64,000 nucleotides of DNA from Clostridium mobile (GTDB lineage: Bacteria; Bacillota; Clostridia; Clostridiales; Clostridiaceae). Shown here piece by piece: positions 35,657 through 44,404 of the stretch (position 1 is its first letter; each line of letters opens with the position of its first letter). The notes under the pieces were generated by a model. That model had not been told where the DNA came from and searched no databases. It saw only the letters and a program-made list of their open reading frames with translations. Location: assembly GCF_018918285.1 (NCBI RefSeq), contig NZ_JAHLQF010000001.1, positions 1,007,284-1,071,283 on the forward strand. Reading direction: 5' to 3'. A program made the position numbers and the translations under genes.

Positions 35657-36127
35657 CTATCTAAAAGTACTGTAATAATTATTAATATATTTATCTATAA
35701 TCTCTACATCTGGTGGATTTATTTCATGAGGTATTTTATCTAATTCAAAAAATTGTAAAGAAATACTCTCCTCGTTTTCTAAGTCTAATTCCCCGCTATA
35801 CTTATCTGATATAAATACAGTAACCACATTATAAACTTCGTCACCATTAGGATATATATAATGCTGTCCTTCCCCTGAAAAAACACCAAGTAATTTTAAA
35901 CTATTTGAGTTTATTTCTAATCCTGTTTCTTCCTTAACCTCTCTAGTAGCAGTTTCTTCTACCATTTCACCAATTTCCACTGAGCCACCAGGTAAACCCC
36001 ATTTATTATTATCCCTTCTTAATTGTAATAAAATTTTATTTTCATCTCTTATAACAACACTTGTACCACATTGAATAAGTGGCCTATGTCCTACAATTTC
36101 TCTTAATTCAAGCATATAGTTTGCCAT
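35657..36127 (-). CDS. Nudix hydrolase
   Basis: A 156-residue pyrophosphohydrolase. The Nudix box runs GGSVEIGEMVEETATREV then KEETGLEI near residue 45, matching GX5EX7REUXEEXGU. A phenylalanine/tyrosine-rich C-terminal half may set substrate choice among nucleoside diphosphate derivatives. Start at ATG 36127 behind GGAGGG. Confidence 0.9.
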   Translation of the reverse strand: MANYMLELREIVGHRPLIQCGTSVVIRDENKILLQLRRDNNKWGLPGGSVEIGEMVEETATREVKEETGLEINSNSLKLLGVFSGEGQHYIYPNGDEVYNVVTVFISDKYSGELDLENEESISLQFFELDKIPHEINPPDVEIIDKYINNYYSTFR

Positions 36128-36252
36128 AATACCCTCCATTATTTATTAATTATTTTTATATTATACATACTATATTTTCTTTATTATCTATATTTTAACA
36201 TTACCCTAATTAAAAACATAGTGCCACCTATTACTGTTTATAAATCTAAGAA

Positions 36253-38226
36253 TTATTTAATTGCATTTCTCGCATACAGTATGTATTTTGCTCTGTCTAG
36301 TGGATTTACTCCAACCCTTTCTCGACTACATCCCAATTCAGAAGCTATGGGGCTATAGCATAAAAATTTAGTACTCATTATTCCCTTGCCACTAGATATA
36401 ATTCCAAGCCTTATAGGATAATCTAAAGATGTTGCTATTGGCATTTGACCTTCTACCGTAAATACCCCATTTAATATTAAAGGACTATCAAAGCTTCCTC
36501 TCATTTGAATAATATCATTTAGAACTTTTCCTCCTACTTCTTCTGGTACGGATATTCTAAAGCTAATTATTGGCTCTAATAATGTAGTGCCTACACTAGC
36601 TAACCCGTTCATTATTCCCATAGTTGTCGCTATAATGAAATCTCCTGGATTGCTGTGCATAACATGGTCTTCACCTTCTAACAAAGTAACTTTTAAATCC
36701 ATTACTTCCCATCCATATAAACCTTGCTTAAGGGCTATTGGTAGTTGACTCTCTATTTCCCTTTGATATCTAAGTTTTATATCTTCAGTTCTTACTTTAG
36801 ATTCATACACTAATCCAGAGCCCCTTGGCAATGGTTCAATTTCAAATTTTACTACAGCCCAACAAGGTTTAGGCATGGTATAAGCTTCAAAACCTATACC
36901 ATTTTTACATGGGGTTTCTTTATATATTATAGAAGGTTTTCCAAAGGTGACTTCTATATTAAACCTACTCTTTAATATACTTTCTAATATTTCAAGCTGA
37001 ATCATACCCATAATTTGAATATGAATTTCATTCTTTTCTTTTATCCATTGAAGATTTAATAATGGATCTTCTTCCTGTAATTCTTGTAGTGCCTCTACTA
37101 ATTTTATGTAATCTTCCTTAATCTTTGAAAATACCTGAATAGTCAAAAGAGGCTTAGCAATACTTGGAGTTTTAGGTACTTTAAATGGATTTCCTAAAAT
37201 ATCACCTATGCTAGCTTTAGACAATCCAGAAATGCAAGCAATCTCTCCTGAGCTTACTTTTCCGCAATTAATTTCTTTTTGACCACTAAATCTTTTAATC
37301 TGTGTCACCTTTTCTTCTACATCTTTAGTATGATTATAAACTGCATCTCTACTTTCAATTTGTCCACTATAAAGCCTAATATATGCTAATTTCCCTAAAT
37401 TTTTGTGCCCCTTAATTTTATACACTATAGCTGAAAGCTCCTCACTTTTATCATCACATAGGGAGGGTATAGATTCTACTAATAAATCTAACAACTCCTC
37501 AATTCCAGTTCCTTTTAGAGCAGCTCCATAAATTACAGGATATAAGTTACACTTCTCTATAGCCAGGGATAGTTTCTCTTTTAAAAATTCAAAAGTAATT
37601 TCTTCATCTTCTAAATATTTTTCTAATATATCTTCATCTCTTTCAGCCAGAATTTCTATTAGTTTATTGAAATGTATACTATTTTTAAGTTCTTCTTTTA
37701 ATACTAAATCTACTGATGGTGTTGATGATTCTTCCTCTTTTATAATTTCCATTGGTAATAAAAACTCAGTTAATAGCTTTCTAATTTCTCCTAGTACCCT
37801 TTCCACATCGGCTCCTATTCTGTCAATTTTATTTATAAATATTATAGTGGGTACCTTCATTGTTTTTAACGCTTTAAAATAAACTTCTGTCTGTGGTTGC
37901 ACTCCTTCTACTGCTGAGACTACTAATACGGCTCCATCCAAAAGAGCAAGGGACCTTTCCACTTCAGCTGAAAAATCTATATGACCAGGCGTATCAATTA
38001 TGTTAATCTCTACATCTTTCCATTTGAAGTTTGCTTCTGAAGCCTTTACTGAAATCCCTCGTTGTTGCTCTACCTCTAAACTATCCGTATGAGCTGTTCC
38101 TTTATCCACACTTCCAAGCTCCCTTATAACTCCACTTTTATATAACATCTGCTCAGTTAAAGTAGTTTTTCCAGCATCAACATGAGCTAGTATACCTATA
38201 TTTCTTATATTTAACCCCTCTGCCAT
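36253..38226 (-). CDS. Tet(M)/TetB(P)-like ribosomal protection GTPase
   Basis: A 657-residue EF-G-type translation factor close in layout to tetracycline ribosomal protection proteins. The GTPase domain shows AHVDAGKTTLTEQ, the switch II DTPGHIDF and NKIDRIG; domains II-V follow, ending in SRERVGVNPLDRAKYILYA, comparable to the Tet(M) C-terminus. Length is right (Tet(M) is 639). It is chromosomal with no mobile element near by, so it may be an intrinsic tetracycline-protection factor or a housekeeping relative with another role. AAAGGA lies before the ATG. Confidence 0.8.
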   Translation of the reverse strand: MAEGLNIRNIGILAHVDAGKTTLTEQMLYKSGVIRELGSVDKGTAHTDSLEVEQQRGISVKASEANFKWKDVEINIIDTPGHIDFSAEVERSLALLDGAVLVVSAVEGVQPQTEVYFKALKTMKVPTIIFINKIDRIGADVERVLGEIRKLLTEFLLPMEIIKEEESSTPSVDLVLKEELKNSIHFNKLIEILAERDEDILEKYLEDEEITFEFLKEKLSLAIEKCNLYPVIYGAALKGTGIEELLDLLVESIPSLCDDKSEELSAIVYKIKGHKNLGKLAYIRLYSGQIESRDAVYNHTKDVEEKVTQIKRFSGQKEINCGKVSSGEIACISGLSKASIGDILGNPFKVPKTPSIAKPLLTIQVFSKIKEDYIKLVEALQELQEEDPLLNLQWIKEKNEIHIQIMGMIQLEILESILKSRFNIEVTFGKPSIIYKETPCKNGIGFEAYTMPKPCWAVVKFEIEPLPRGSGLVYESKVRTEDIKLRYQREIESQLPIALKQGLYGWEVMDLKVTLLEGEDHVMHSNPGDFIIATTMGIMNGLASVGTTLLEPIISFRISVPEEVGGKVLNDIIQMRGSFDSPLILNGVFTVEGQMPIATSLDYPIRLGIISSGKGIMSTKFLCYSPIASELGCSRERVGVNPLDRAKYILYARNAIK

Positions 38227-38256
38227 ATAAATTATCCTTTCGCTTACTTTATTAAT

Positions 38257-38514
38257 TTATCTGTTTTTTACACTTTCAATTTGAACATATTCAAATCTAT
38301 ACTTTTGACCTGTAGGATTTTCTTTGTCCTTTGGCACCTCTTCATTAAACATACTATAAGGTCTTGCAAATAATCCACAATCCCCATAAAGGGCTTTATA
38401 TATTACTAATTCTTCCCTTGTTTCTGAGTGTATAGCAATATCTAATAATAAGTATAGATCCCCTTTAAAATGTCTAAATATTTTTCCTTTATATTCATAT
38501 AAATTTCTTTCCAT
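38257..38514 (-). CDS. DUF1653 protein
   Basis: An 85-residue protein matching DUF1653, with the pattern YEYKGKIFRHFKGDLYLLLD, then LVIYKALYG and ARPYSMF. Small cytoplasmic all-beta family of unknown role. It lies 30 bases upstream of the Tet-like GTPase gene and probably shares its transcript. Confidence 0.85.
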   Translation of the reverse strand: MERNLYEYKGKIFRHFKGDLYLLLDIAIHSETREELVIYKALYGDCGLFARPYSMFNEEVPKDKENPTGQKYRFEYVQIESVKNR

Positions 38515-38590
38515 TTTATCCTCCGATTTTTATTTATTCTATTTTTCTCATATCTTCACTATTTATATTTTAGCATCTCAATAATTAAAA

Positions 38591-38616
38591 AAGAAGGCAC
38601 TTTTTAGCACCTTCTT
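38591..38616 (-). terminator. Terminator after the YoaP-like gene
   Basis: AAGAAGG (38591-38597) pairs with CCTTCTT (38610-38616), with two mismatched and two matched pairs inside. The minus-strand transcript continues into a T-run. Confidence 0.65.
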
Positions 38617-38679
38617 TTTACTACCATTTTATAATACTTACATAATATTTTTTCTAACTATATCACTTTTCAATAACAT

Positions 38680-39435
38680 CTATCTTATCTTCTCTATAAG
38701 TTTATAAAACTTATTTTCATTTATTATGTCATTTGTAATAAACTCACCCTTATAAAATAGGCTATATATACTACATGCTGTAGGTATGTTCATTGCTTCT
38801 TCTCTAGTATTTATCTTTATAATCTCAATTGGCATTCCCTCTTTTTGCGCTAATTCCTTTAATACTACATTGGTATAATACTCTGTATATGGGCATTGAT
38901 TAGAGTAATATACTGTGAATCCATCCTTGTTTTCACATATATTGTTCTTTGTCCTTTCATTGAAAGTTGGAGTAATAGAATTAGGATTATTCTTATATAC
39001 TAATAGTTCAAAATAAGGAGGAGCTGTATCACATATTTCAAATCCTTGACTTAAAAAAAACTTCTTGTCCGATAAATATGGTCTTTTCTTATCACTGGAT
39101 AGAAGAATAATTCCATCCTTATCTTTTGAATCTTTAATACATTCATTTAATAAATTTTTACCATATCCTTTACCACCATAACTACCTGCTACCCAAAAAC
39201 AATTAATCACCATATAATTAGGAGCATTAACTGGTAACCAAGATATTTCTGAAGAGCAATATTCAATAAAAACTTTATGTCTTACATCATATTTTTTAAA
39301 AACATATCCACTGTCTATTCTTTCTTTAATCCATTGCTTTTTCTTAATATATCCTTCTTTACACTTTTTATCAGAAATAGCACAACAAATGTGTTCTTCA
39401 TCAATATTATTTTGGTTTAATTTTATAATATCCAT
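38680..39435 (-). CDS. YoaP-like GNAT acetyltransferase with C-terminal YoaP domain
   Basis: A 251-residue two-domain protein like Bacillus YoaP. The N-terminal part (about 1-150) is a GNAT fold with the CoA loop GSYGGKGYGKNLL near residue 83. The C-terminal part (about 165-251) looks thioredoxin-like, with the CPYTEYY segment where a redox motif would be. AAAGGAG lies before the ATG. Substrate unknown. Confidence 0.8.
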   Translation of the reverse strand: MDIIKLNQNNIDEEHICCAISDKKCKEGYIKKKQWIKERIDSGYVFKKYDVRHKVFIEYCSSEISWLPVNAPNYMVINCFWVAGSYGGKGYGKNLLNECIKDSKDKDGIILLSSDKKRPYLSDKKFFLSQGFEICDTAPPYFELLVYKNNPNSITPTFNERTKNNICENKDGFTVYYSNQCPYTEYYTNVVLKELAQKEGMPIEIIKINTREEAMNIPTACSIYSLFYKGEFITNDIINENKFYKLIEKIR

Positions 39436-39511
39436 GAATACATCTCCTTTTATAAATAAAATAATTATAGGTCTATGTAGAGCTTACTTATAAAAATATC
39501 TATAATATTTT

Positions 39512-39955
39512 TTAGCGAACAAAAGGTGTTTCTTGTTCACATAGTGCATCATTTAACCATTGTGGGTGCATTGGAAGAATATCGGAAGGTAAATTATTAG
39601 TGTCAAAATACTCCAATCTTAAGGTTTCTGAGGAAGAGCAGGATAGTTGTCCATCTATAACTTCCCCTTCAAAATATGTCGTTACAAAATGAGTAACATG
39701 CCCATCTGGGTATTTAAAAACTTGAGACTTAGGATCTGAATAAACACCTATTAATCGTGTGATATTAATATTTAATCCTGTCTCTTCTTTTACTTCCCTA
39801 ATAGCAGCTTCCATTACGCTTTCTCCAGGTTCCACATGACCTGAAGGAATTCCCCACAAACCTACGTCCGCACGTTTTTGCAATAAAACCCTTCTATCTT
39901 TATCAAAAATAATAATGGCTACTCCTGGCCAAATATCATCGATAATCTCCTTCAT
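39512..39955 (-). CDS. Nudix hydrolase
   Basis: A 147-residue Nudix protein; the box GHVEPGESVMEAAIREV then KEETGLNI lies at about residues 38-62. It resembles nucleoside-triphosphate-cleaning and MutT-like members. AGGGAG lies before the ATG. Specificity cannot be read from the sequence. Confidence 0.9.
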   Translation of the reverse strand: MKEIIDDIWPGVAIIIFDKDRRVLLQKRADVGLWGIPSGHVEPGESVMEAAIREVKEETGLNINITRLIGVYSDPKSQVFKYPDGHVTHFVTTYFEGEVIDGQLSCSSSETLRLEYFDTNNLPSDILPMHPQWLNDALCEQETPFVR

Positions 39956-40099
39956 TATTTTTCACTCCCTTAAACTATTTAATGAAGATTAGTATCTTAA
40001 ATCTAATTTCATAGATAATTTTTTTTAATTTCTTTTAATTTTTTCTAAATTTCTTTTAGTTCTTTTTAATTCCTTTATTCTTCTTTTGCAACATAATTA

Positions 40100-41083
40100 T
40101 TATTTTATCAGTGAAATAAATTTTGCATTATTTTTCAAATTCTCAAATGCCTCATCTTCTTTGGCGTACTCTTTGTATTCTTCATCAAATTCAATTGATT
40201 TAGCCAAATCTACTAGTGCTTCATCAATTCTATCCATTCTTGCTAATACTCTACTTTTACCATAAAAGGCCTCAGAAAATTCATTATTTAGCTCTATAGC
40301 TTTTTCGTAACATTTTATTGCTTCTTCATTTTCATCTAAATAATACAGTGCATCTGCTTTAAATAAATATATAATTTCTTTGTCTTTATCTATCTCCATA
40401 ATTTTATCGTAATAAGTTATTGCTGTTTCAAAACTTCCTAAATTGTAATGAGATTCCCCTAAATAATAGTATGCATCCACATCCTTAGGTTTTAATTTTT
40501 CATATTCCTCAAAGCACTCTATAGCTTTTTCATATTCTCCCAAATCATAGTTTACAACGCCTTTTCCATAATATGCATATGAAGACTTCTTATCATATTT
40601 TAAGGCTAAGTCATAATTCTTTAAAGCTTCTTCATATTCACCTAATCCTAATAGTGCATTACCTTTATTTGCATATGGTTCCGAAGACTTAGAATCCAAC
40701 TCAATAGACTTGTCACAATAAGTTATAGCCTCTTCATATCTATCTAAATCATTTAAAGCCCAACCAATATTATTATAAGCTACATCACTATAAGGATCTT
40801 CCTCTAATTCCTTTTTGTAATAAGCAAGAGCTTCTTCATATTTGCCCTCCATATGCAGCTTGTATCCTTTTGAAAGATTATCTCCATTTGGATACATATA
40901 ATGCAATACACCTAAAGCAATGATTGCTATAGAAAGAATAAAATAGAAAATGCTTGTAAAGCCATCACCTACTAACCTTCTTAAACTTCTAGCTTTTCTA
41001 TGATTCCAAAAAAAATTAGGTTTTGCAATTGTGCATACAATAGTAAATAACCCTACCACTATGCTTAATATTAAAATACCCAT
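40100..41083 (-). CDS. Membrane-anchored TPR repeat protein
   Basis: A 327-residue protein with two N-terminal membrane helices (about residues 3-20 and 42-62) and then about seven tetratricopeptide repeats, for instance AYNNIGWALNDLDRYEEAI and AYANKGNALLGLGEYEEAL-type units. The TPR part faces the cytoplasm if the helices form a hairpin. ATG 41083 follows GAGGG; a longer frame from 41119 has no ribosome site. It probably holds partner proteins together; no partner is evident near by. Confidence 0.83.
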   Translation of the reverse strand: MGILILSIVVGLFTIVCTIAKPNFFWNHRKARSLRRLVGDGFTSIFYFILSIAIIALGVLHYMYPNGDNLSKGYKLHMEGKYEEALAYYKKELEEDPYSDVAYNNIGWALNDLDRYEEAITYCDKSIELDSKSSEPYANKGNALLGLGEYEEALKNYDLALKYDKKSSYAYYGKGVVNYDLGEYEKAIECFEEYEKLKPKDVDAYYYLGESHYNLGSFETAITYYDKIMEIDKDKEIIYLFKADALYYLDENEEAIKCYEKAIELNNEFSEAFYGKSRVLARMDRIDEALVDLAKSIEFDEEYKEYAKEDEAFENLKNNAKFISLIK

Positions 41084-41231
41084 AAAATTGTCCCTCTTTT
41101 CTCGTAATTTTAATTTCACGTAAATAATCGTATATATCAGAAAATACTTGATGTTTCAAAACTATAATAACCATGCTGTTTAACAACTTCTTATCATAAA
41201 TTTAAGCATAATGATAACTTATTTTTAATTT

Positions 41232-41693
41232 TTATAAATCCAAACTTAAACGAACCATATCCACACACTCTATGCCATTTTCTACAATCTTATCTTCATA
41301 ATGTTTTATAAAAAAGTCTTTATCTATACTTTTCATTCTAAATCCACATTTTTGATAAAGTGCTAATTGTAACATACCTGAATTACCAGTACCTACCTCT
41401 AAAGTTTTAGCTTTTTTCTCTTTAGCTCTGTGGATAGCATCCATTACTATTCTTTTACCTAGTCCTTTTCCTTGAAACCCTTCTTTTATTGCTACATTTA
41501 CAAGCTCCAGAGTAAAAGGTCTTGTTTTTATTAAAACATATACCCCAACTATGACATCTTCTATATAACCACCATAACATTCCCCTCTACTGATATAATC
41601 TTTTATAGCTTCCATAGAAGGGTCAGCTAAAAGCAATAAATCAAATGGAATCTTTTCACTTTCATTTATTTCTTTTATTATAAAATTGTCCAT
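41232..41693 (-). CDS. GNAT family N-acetyltransferase
   Basis: A 153-residue acetyltransferase with the CoA-binding loop EGFQGKGLGKRIV near residue 70 and the closing QLALYQKCGFR. AAGGAGA lies before the ATG. Substrate unknown; the neighbours (cyclase family, TPR) give no clue. Confidence 0.87.
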   Translation of the reverse strand: MDNFIIKEINESEKIPFDLLLLADPSMEAIKDYISRGECYGGYIEDVIVGVYVLIKTRPFTLELVNVAIKEGFQGKGLGKRIVMDAIHRAKEKKAKTLEVGTGNSGMLQLALYQKCGFRMKSIDKDFFIKHYEDKIVENGIECVDMVRLSLDL

Positions 41694-41736
41694 ATAATAT
41701 TTCTCCTTAATATAATCATGTGTTAATTACTTTTTC

Positions 41737-42420
41737 TTATTTAACCTCAGCAAATGCTCTTATTGACATGGCAGCAGTTTTCTTAGCTTTTAAAGGTACA
41801 GCAAAGAATCTAAAATCATGGTCATATAATTTTTCTAATGATGTCAAGTTTTCAACTATGAGAATTTCATTTTTCAAAAGTAAAGTGTGAGCAGGTCTTT
41901 CAGGATTTTTAGAACTATCTATATTTATAGTATCTACTCCTACAAGCTTTACTCCTGAACTTATAAGAAAGTTTATAAGTTCTTCAGATATGTATGGATA
42001 AGAATAATATTTTTCCTCTCCCCAATGTTTGTCCCATCCAAAATTAAATAAAACAGCTTTGCCACTTAAATCAAGTCCACTAGGAATAACGTTAACCCCT
42101 ATGGATTCAAATTCTTCTCTGTCCCTTACATCTATAACTACACCTGGGAGTACAACTTCATTTATTTCAATTTCACTGATGTCTCTCCCCTCAGGATAAC
42201 GATGATACGGAGAATCCAAATATGTACCTATTGAAATTTGAAAGGTTATCTCTGTTATCTCAAAACAAGCCTTTCCTTCATAGTTAGGTGCTGACTGCTC
42301 ATGAGTTATAAAAGGCTTTACCTGAGCTGTGTATTGTATTAATTTCCCAGATTCATCCTTCATTCTAAAGCCTGGCATTCCGTCTTCAAAATAATGACTT
42401 AAGTCTATAAACTTTGACAT
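41737..42420 (-). CDS. Cyclase family protein (kynurenine formamidase-like) with altered metal site
   Basis: A 227-residue protein of the KynB/cyclase fold. It opens with FIDLSHYFEDGMPGF as in the family. The zinc motif HxGTHxDxPxH reads SIGTYLDSPYH here: the first two His are Ser and Tyr, while Asp and the last His remain. It may bind metal differently or have lost formamidase activity. GAGGTG lies before the ATG. Substrate unknown. Confidence 0.8.
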   Translation of the reverse strand: MSKFIDLSHYFEDGMPGFRMKDESGKLIQYTAQVKPFITHEQSAPNYEGKACFEITEITFQISIGTYLDSPYHRYPEGRDISEIEINEVVLPGVVIDVRDREEFESIGVNVIPSGLDLSGKAVLFNFGWDKHWGEEKYYSYPYISEELINFLISSGVKLVGVDTINIDSSKNPERPAHTLLLKNEILIVENLTSLEKLYDHDFRFFAVPLKAKKTAAMSIRAFAEVK

Positions 42421-42543
42421 TTACATCACCTCATAATTATATTTTATATAAAAATTAGTTATCATACTAAAATTTATTAAATATCATCATATATCATTTT
42501 TATAGGTCTTCTATGTAAAATTTCATTATTATACTTCAGTAAA

Positions 42544-43446
42544 TTATACTCCAGTAAAACTTTTAAAATCTGGAACAAACTCTTTAGATGAAGTTCCCTC
42601 TTCTTGTATAAATGCATTTTTAATTCCTAACTCTAAAGCATAGTCTATAAGTGCATCATAGTGTCTCATATCTAAACTTTTATTTATCTCTGGATAATCC
42701 TTAGCATTAAACATTGGAGTATATTGATTCATAATGCTTATATAAACATTATCACCAAAAGTCTTATATATGAAACCTATAATCTTTTTAGAATCAAAGA
42801 ATAATCCTGGAAGCATAAGATGTCTTACTATGACACCTTTTTTTATTATGCCTTCTTCATTAAAGGTAGCCTCTCCAGTCTGTTTATACATTTCTTCTAT
42901 TGCTAAGGAAGTTTTTTCAAAGTAATCCCTAGCTTTTGAATATCTTAATGAATACTTAGGATTATAATATTTTAAGTCAGGCAGATATACATCTATATAT
43001 CCTTCTAAGGCTTTTAAAGCCTCTAAGCTATCATACCCATTAGAATTATACAGTATAGGAATCCTTAAACCTTTAGCCTTTGATATTTTTAATGCTTCAA
43101 TTATTTGTGGTACATAATGAGTAGGCGTTACAAGATTTATATTATTAGCTCCCTTTTCTTGAAGCTCTAAAAATATTTGTGCCAATCTTTCAATTGAAAT
43201 CTCTATCCCTAAATTTTCTTGACTTATACAATGGTTTTGGCAGAATACACATTTTAAATTACAATTAGAAAAAAATACGGTTCCTGAACCGCTGTTTCCT
43301 GAAACACAAGGTTCTTCCCAAAAGTGAAGGTCAGCTCTGGATATCATAACTTTATCGCTAGCTCCACAAAATCCAATCTCACCTTTTAATCTATCTACTT
43401 TACATTTCCTTGGACATAATCTACATTCATTTAACATGTTCATCAT
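42544..43446 (-). CDS. Radical SAM protein (PflA-like putative activating enzyme)
   Basis: A 300-residue radical SAM enzyme of the group often annotated as pyruvate-formate-lyase-activating-like. The cluster motif CNLKCVFCQNHC lies near residue 60, preceded by an N-terminal zinc-finger-like CRLCPRKCKVDR and CGAS. The rest is a TIM-barrel with VYLPDLKYYNPKYS and later RHLMLPG. No glycyl-radical partner lies in the window. GAGG lies before the ATG. The true substrate is unknown. Confidence 0.86.
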   Translation of the reverse strand: MMNMLNECRLCPRKCKVDRLKGEIGFCGASDKVMISRADLHFWEEPCVSGNSGSGTVFFSNCNLKCVFCQNHCISQENLGIEISIERLAQIFLELQEKGANNINLVTPTHYVPQIIEALKISKAKGLRIPILYNSNGYDSLEALKALEGYIDVYLPDLKYYNPKYSLRYSKARDYFEKTSLAIEEMYKQTGEATFNEEGIIKKGVIVRHLMLPGLFFDSKKIIGFIYKTFGDNVYISIMNQYTPMFNAKDYPEINKSLDMRHYDALIDYALELGIKNAFIQEEGTSSKEFVPDFKSFTGV

Positions 43447-43561
43447 TTGTAACCTCTTGTTATATAGTTTTAATATATATTATATCACTAATTTAAGACC
43501 TTTTATTGTTTATCATTAAGACAATTTATATTAAAAGCATATCCAAAGTTAAATATGGAAA

Positions 43562-43595
43562 TATATCATTATTAAAGCAATATAATAATGATATA
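43562..43595. other. AT-only inverted repeat upstream of the GerMN gene
   Basis: TATATCATTATT (43562-43573) pairs with AATAATGATATA (43584-43595) around a 10-base loop. It may be an operator or simply AT-rich symmetry; there is no U-tract. The spacer 43447-43687 holds no gene that I can support. Confidence 0.35.
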
Positions 43596-43687
43596 CTAAA
43601 AATATAATGAAGTCGTATGTGCTATTCAATAAAATATTTTAAAAGGAATGGGGTGTAAAGTGGTAAAATTAAATTTGCCACGAAAAT

Positions 43688-44251
43688 ATGAAAAAAAGAT
43701 TATTTACAATAGTCATTTCCATAATATTTGCTATTGTTCTAATTAGTTGTAAAAGTAATGAAAATAAATTAGATGGTGATAAAAATCCTAATGAAACACC
43801 TACTATTACTGAAGAAATTTCAGTGAAAGATACTAGGTGTAGGCTGTATTTTTTTAATATATCTGAATTAAAACATTATTATATAGATAAAACACTACCT
43901 ATAGAAAATGATGCTTTAATCACTGCTTTGACAAAAGAGCTGCAAAGCACTTCTTATAACAAGGACTTTTTGTCATTAACAGATAAAGTAGAGGTAAAAT
44001 CAGCAAAACTAGATGAAACAACTGGTGTTCTTAAAATTGTGTTCTCTGATTCTTATGTAGACAATATGAACTTAGGGTCTAGTACTGAAAGCGGTCTTTT
44101 AACATCCTTAATAGCTACTTATGGTTATAATTTGGGTGTAGATAAAATCGCCATATATTTTAACGACGAATTATCTACCTGCTTAAAAGGAGATTTACCA
44201 AATGGATATTTTACTGTGGAATATCCAACTGCTGAACCCTACAATCCATAA
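43688..44251 (+). CDS. GerMN domain lipoprotein
   Basis: A 187-residue lipoprotein with lipobox VLISC (Cys near residue 20). The mature part is a GerMN (sporulation/germination) domain: LYFFNISELKHYY at about residue 55 and later KIVFSDSYVDNMNLGSSTES and VDKIAIYFND. The Bacillus GerM protein acts in peptidoglycan work during sporulation and germination. No strong ribosome site precedes the ATG; a GGAATGGGGTG site 40 bases upstream would instead start a short out-of-frame peptide overlapping the gene. Confidence 0.82.
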   Translation: MKKRLFTIVISIIFAIVLISCKSNENKLDGDKNPNETPTITEEISVKDTRCRLYFFNISELKHYYIDKTLPIENDALITALTKELQSTSYNKDFLSLTDKVEVKSAKLDETTGVLKIVFSDSYVDNMNLGSSTESGLLTSLIATYGYNLGVDKIAIYFNDELSTCLKGDLPNGYFTVEYPTAEPYNP

Positions 44252-44352
44252 TATTATGCCATAATGATTTCAATTTGTTATTATTACATTTTAATAAAAT
44301 CTATATTTTAAGATATATTTATTCAACATTACAAATAGGTTTTAAATTTCAT

Positions 44353-44399
44353 AATAACTCCTGTATAATTAAAGTACAATAAATAATACAGGAGTTATT
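44353..44399 (+). promoter_or_regulatory. Hairpin overlapping the ribosome site of the isoprenoid-enzyme-like gene
   Basis: AATAACTCCTGTAT (44353-44366) pairs perfectly with ATACAGGAGTTATT (44386-44399). The right arm contains the AGGAG ribosome site of the gene at 44405, and a broken T-run (TTTTATTTTG) follows. It can be read as a terminator for the GerMN gene or as a translation switch. Confidence 0.6.
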
Positions 44400-44404
44400 T
44401 TATT

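Noticed and set aside
38591-38616. Riboswitch before the DUF1653/Tet-like genes
   Set aside because: The hairpin lies just after the YoaP-like gene and is followed by a T-run; a plain terminator is sufficient.
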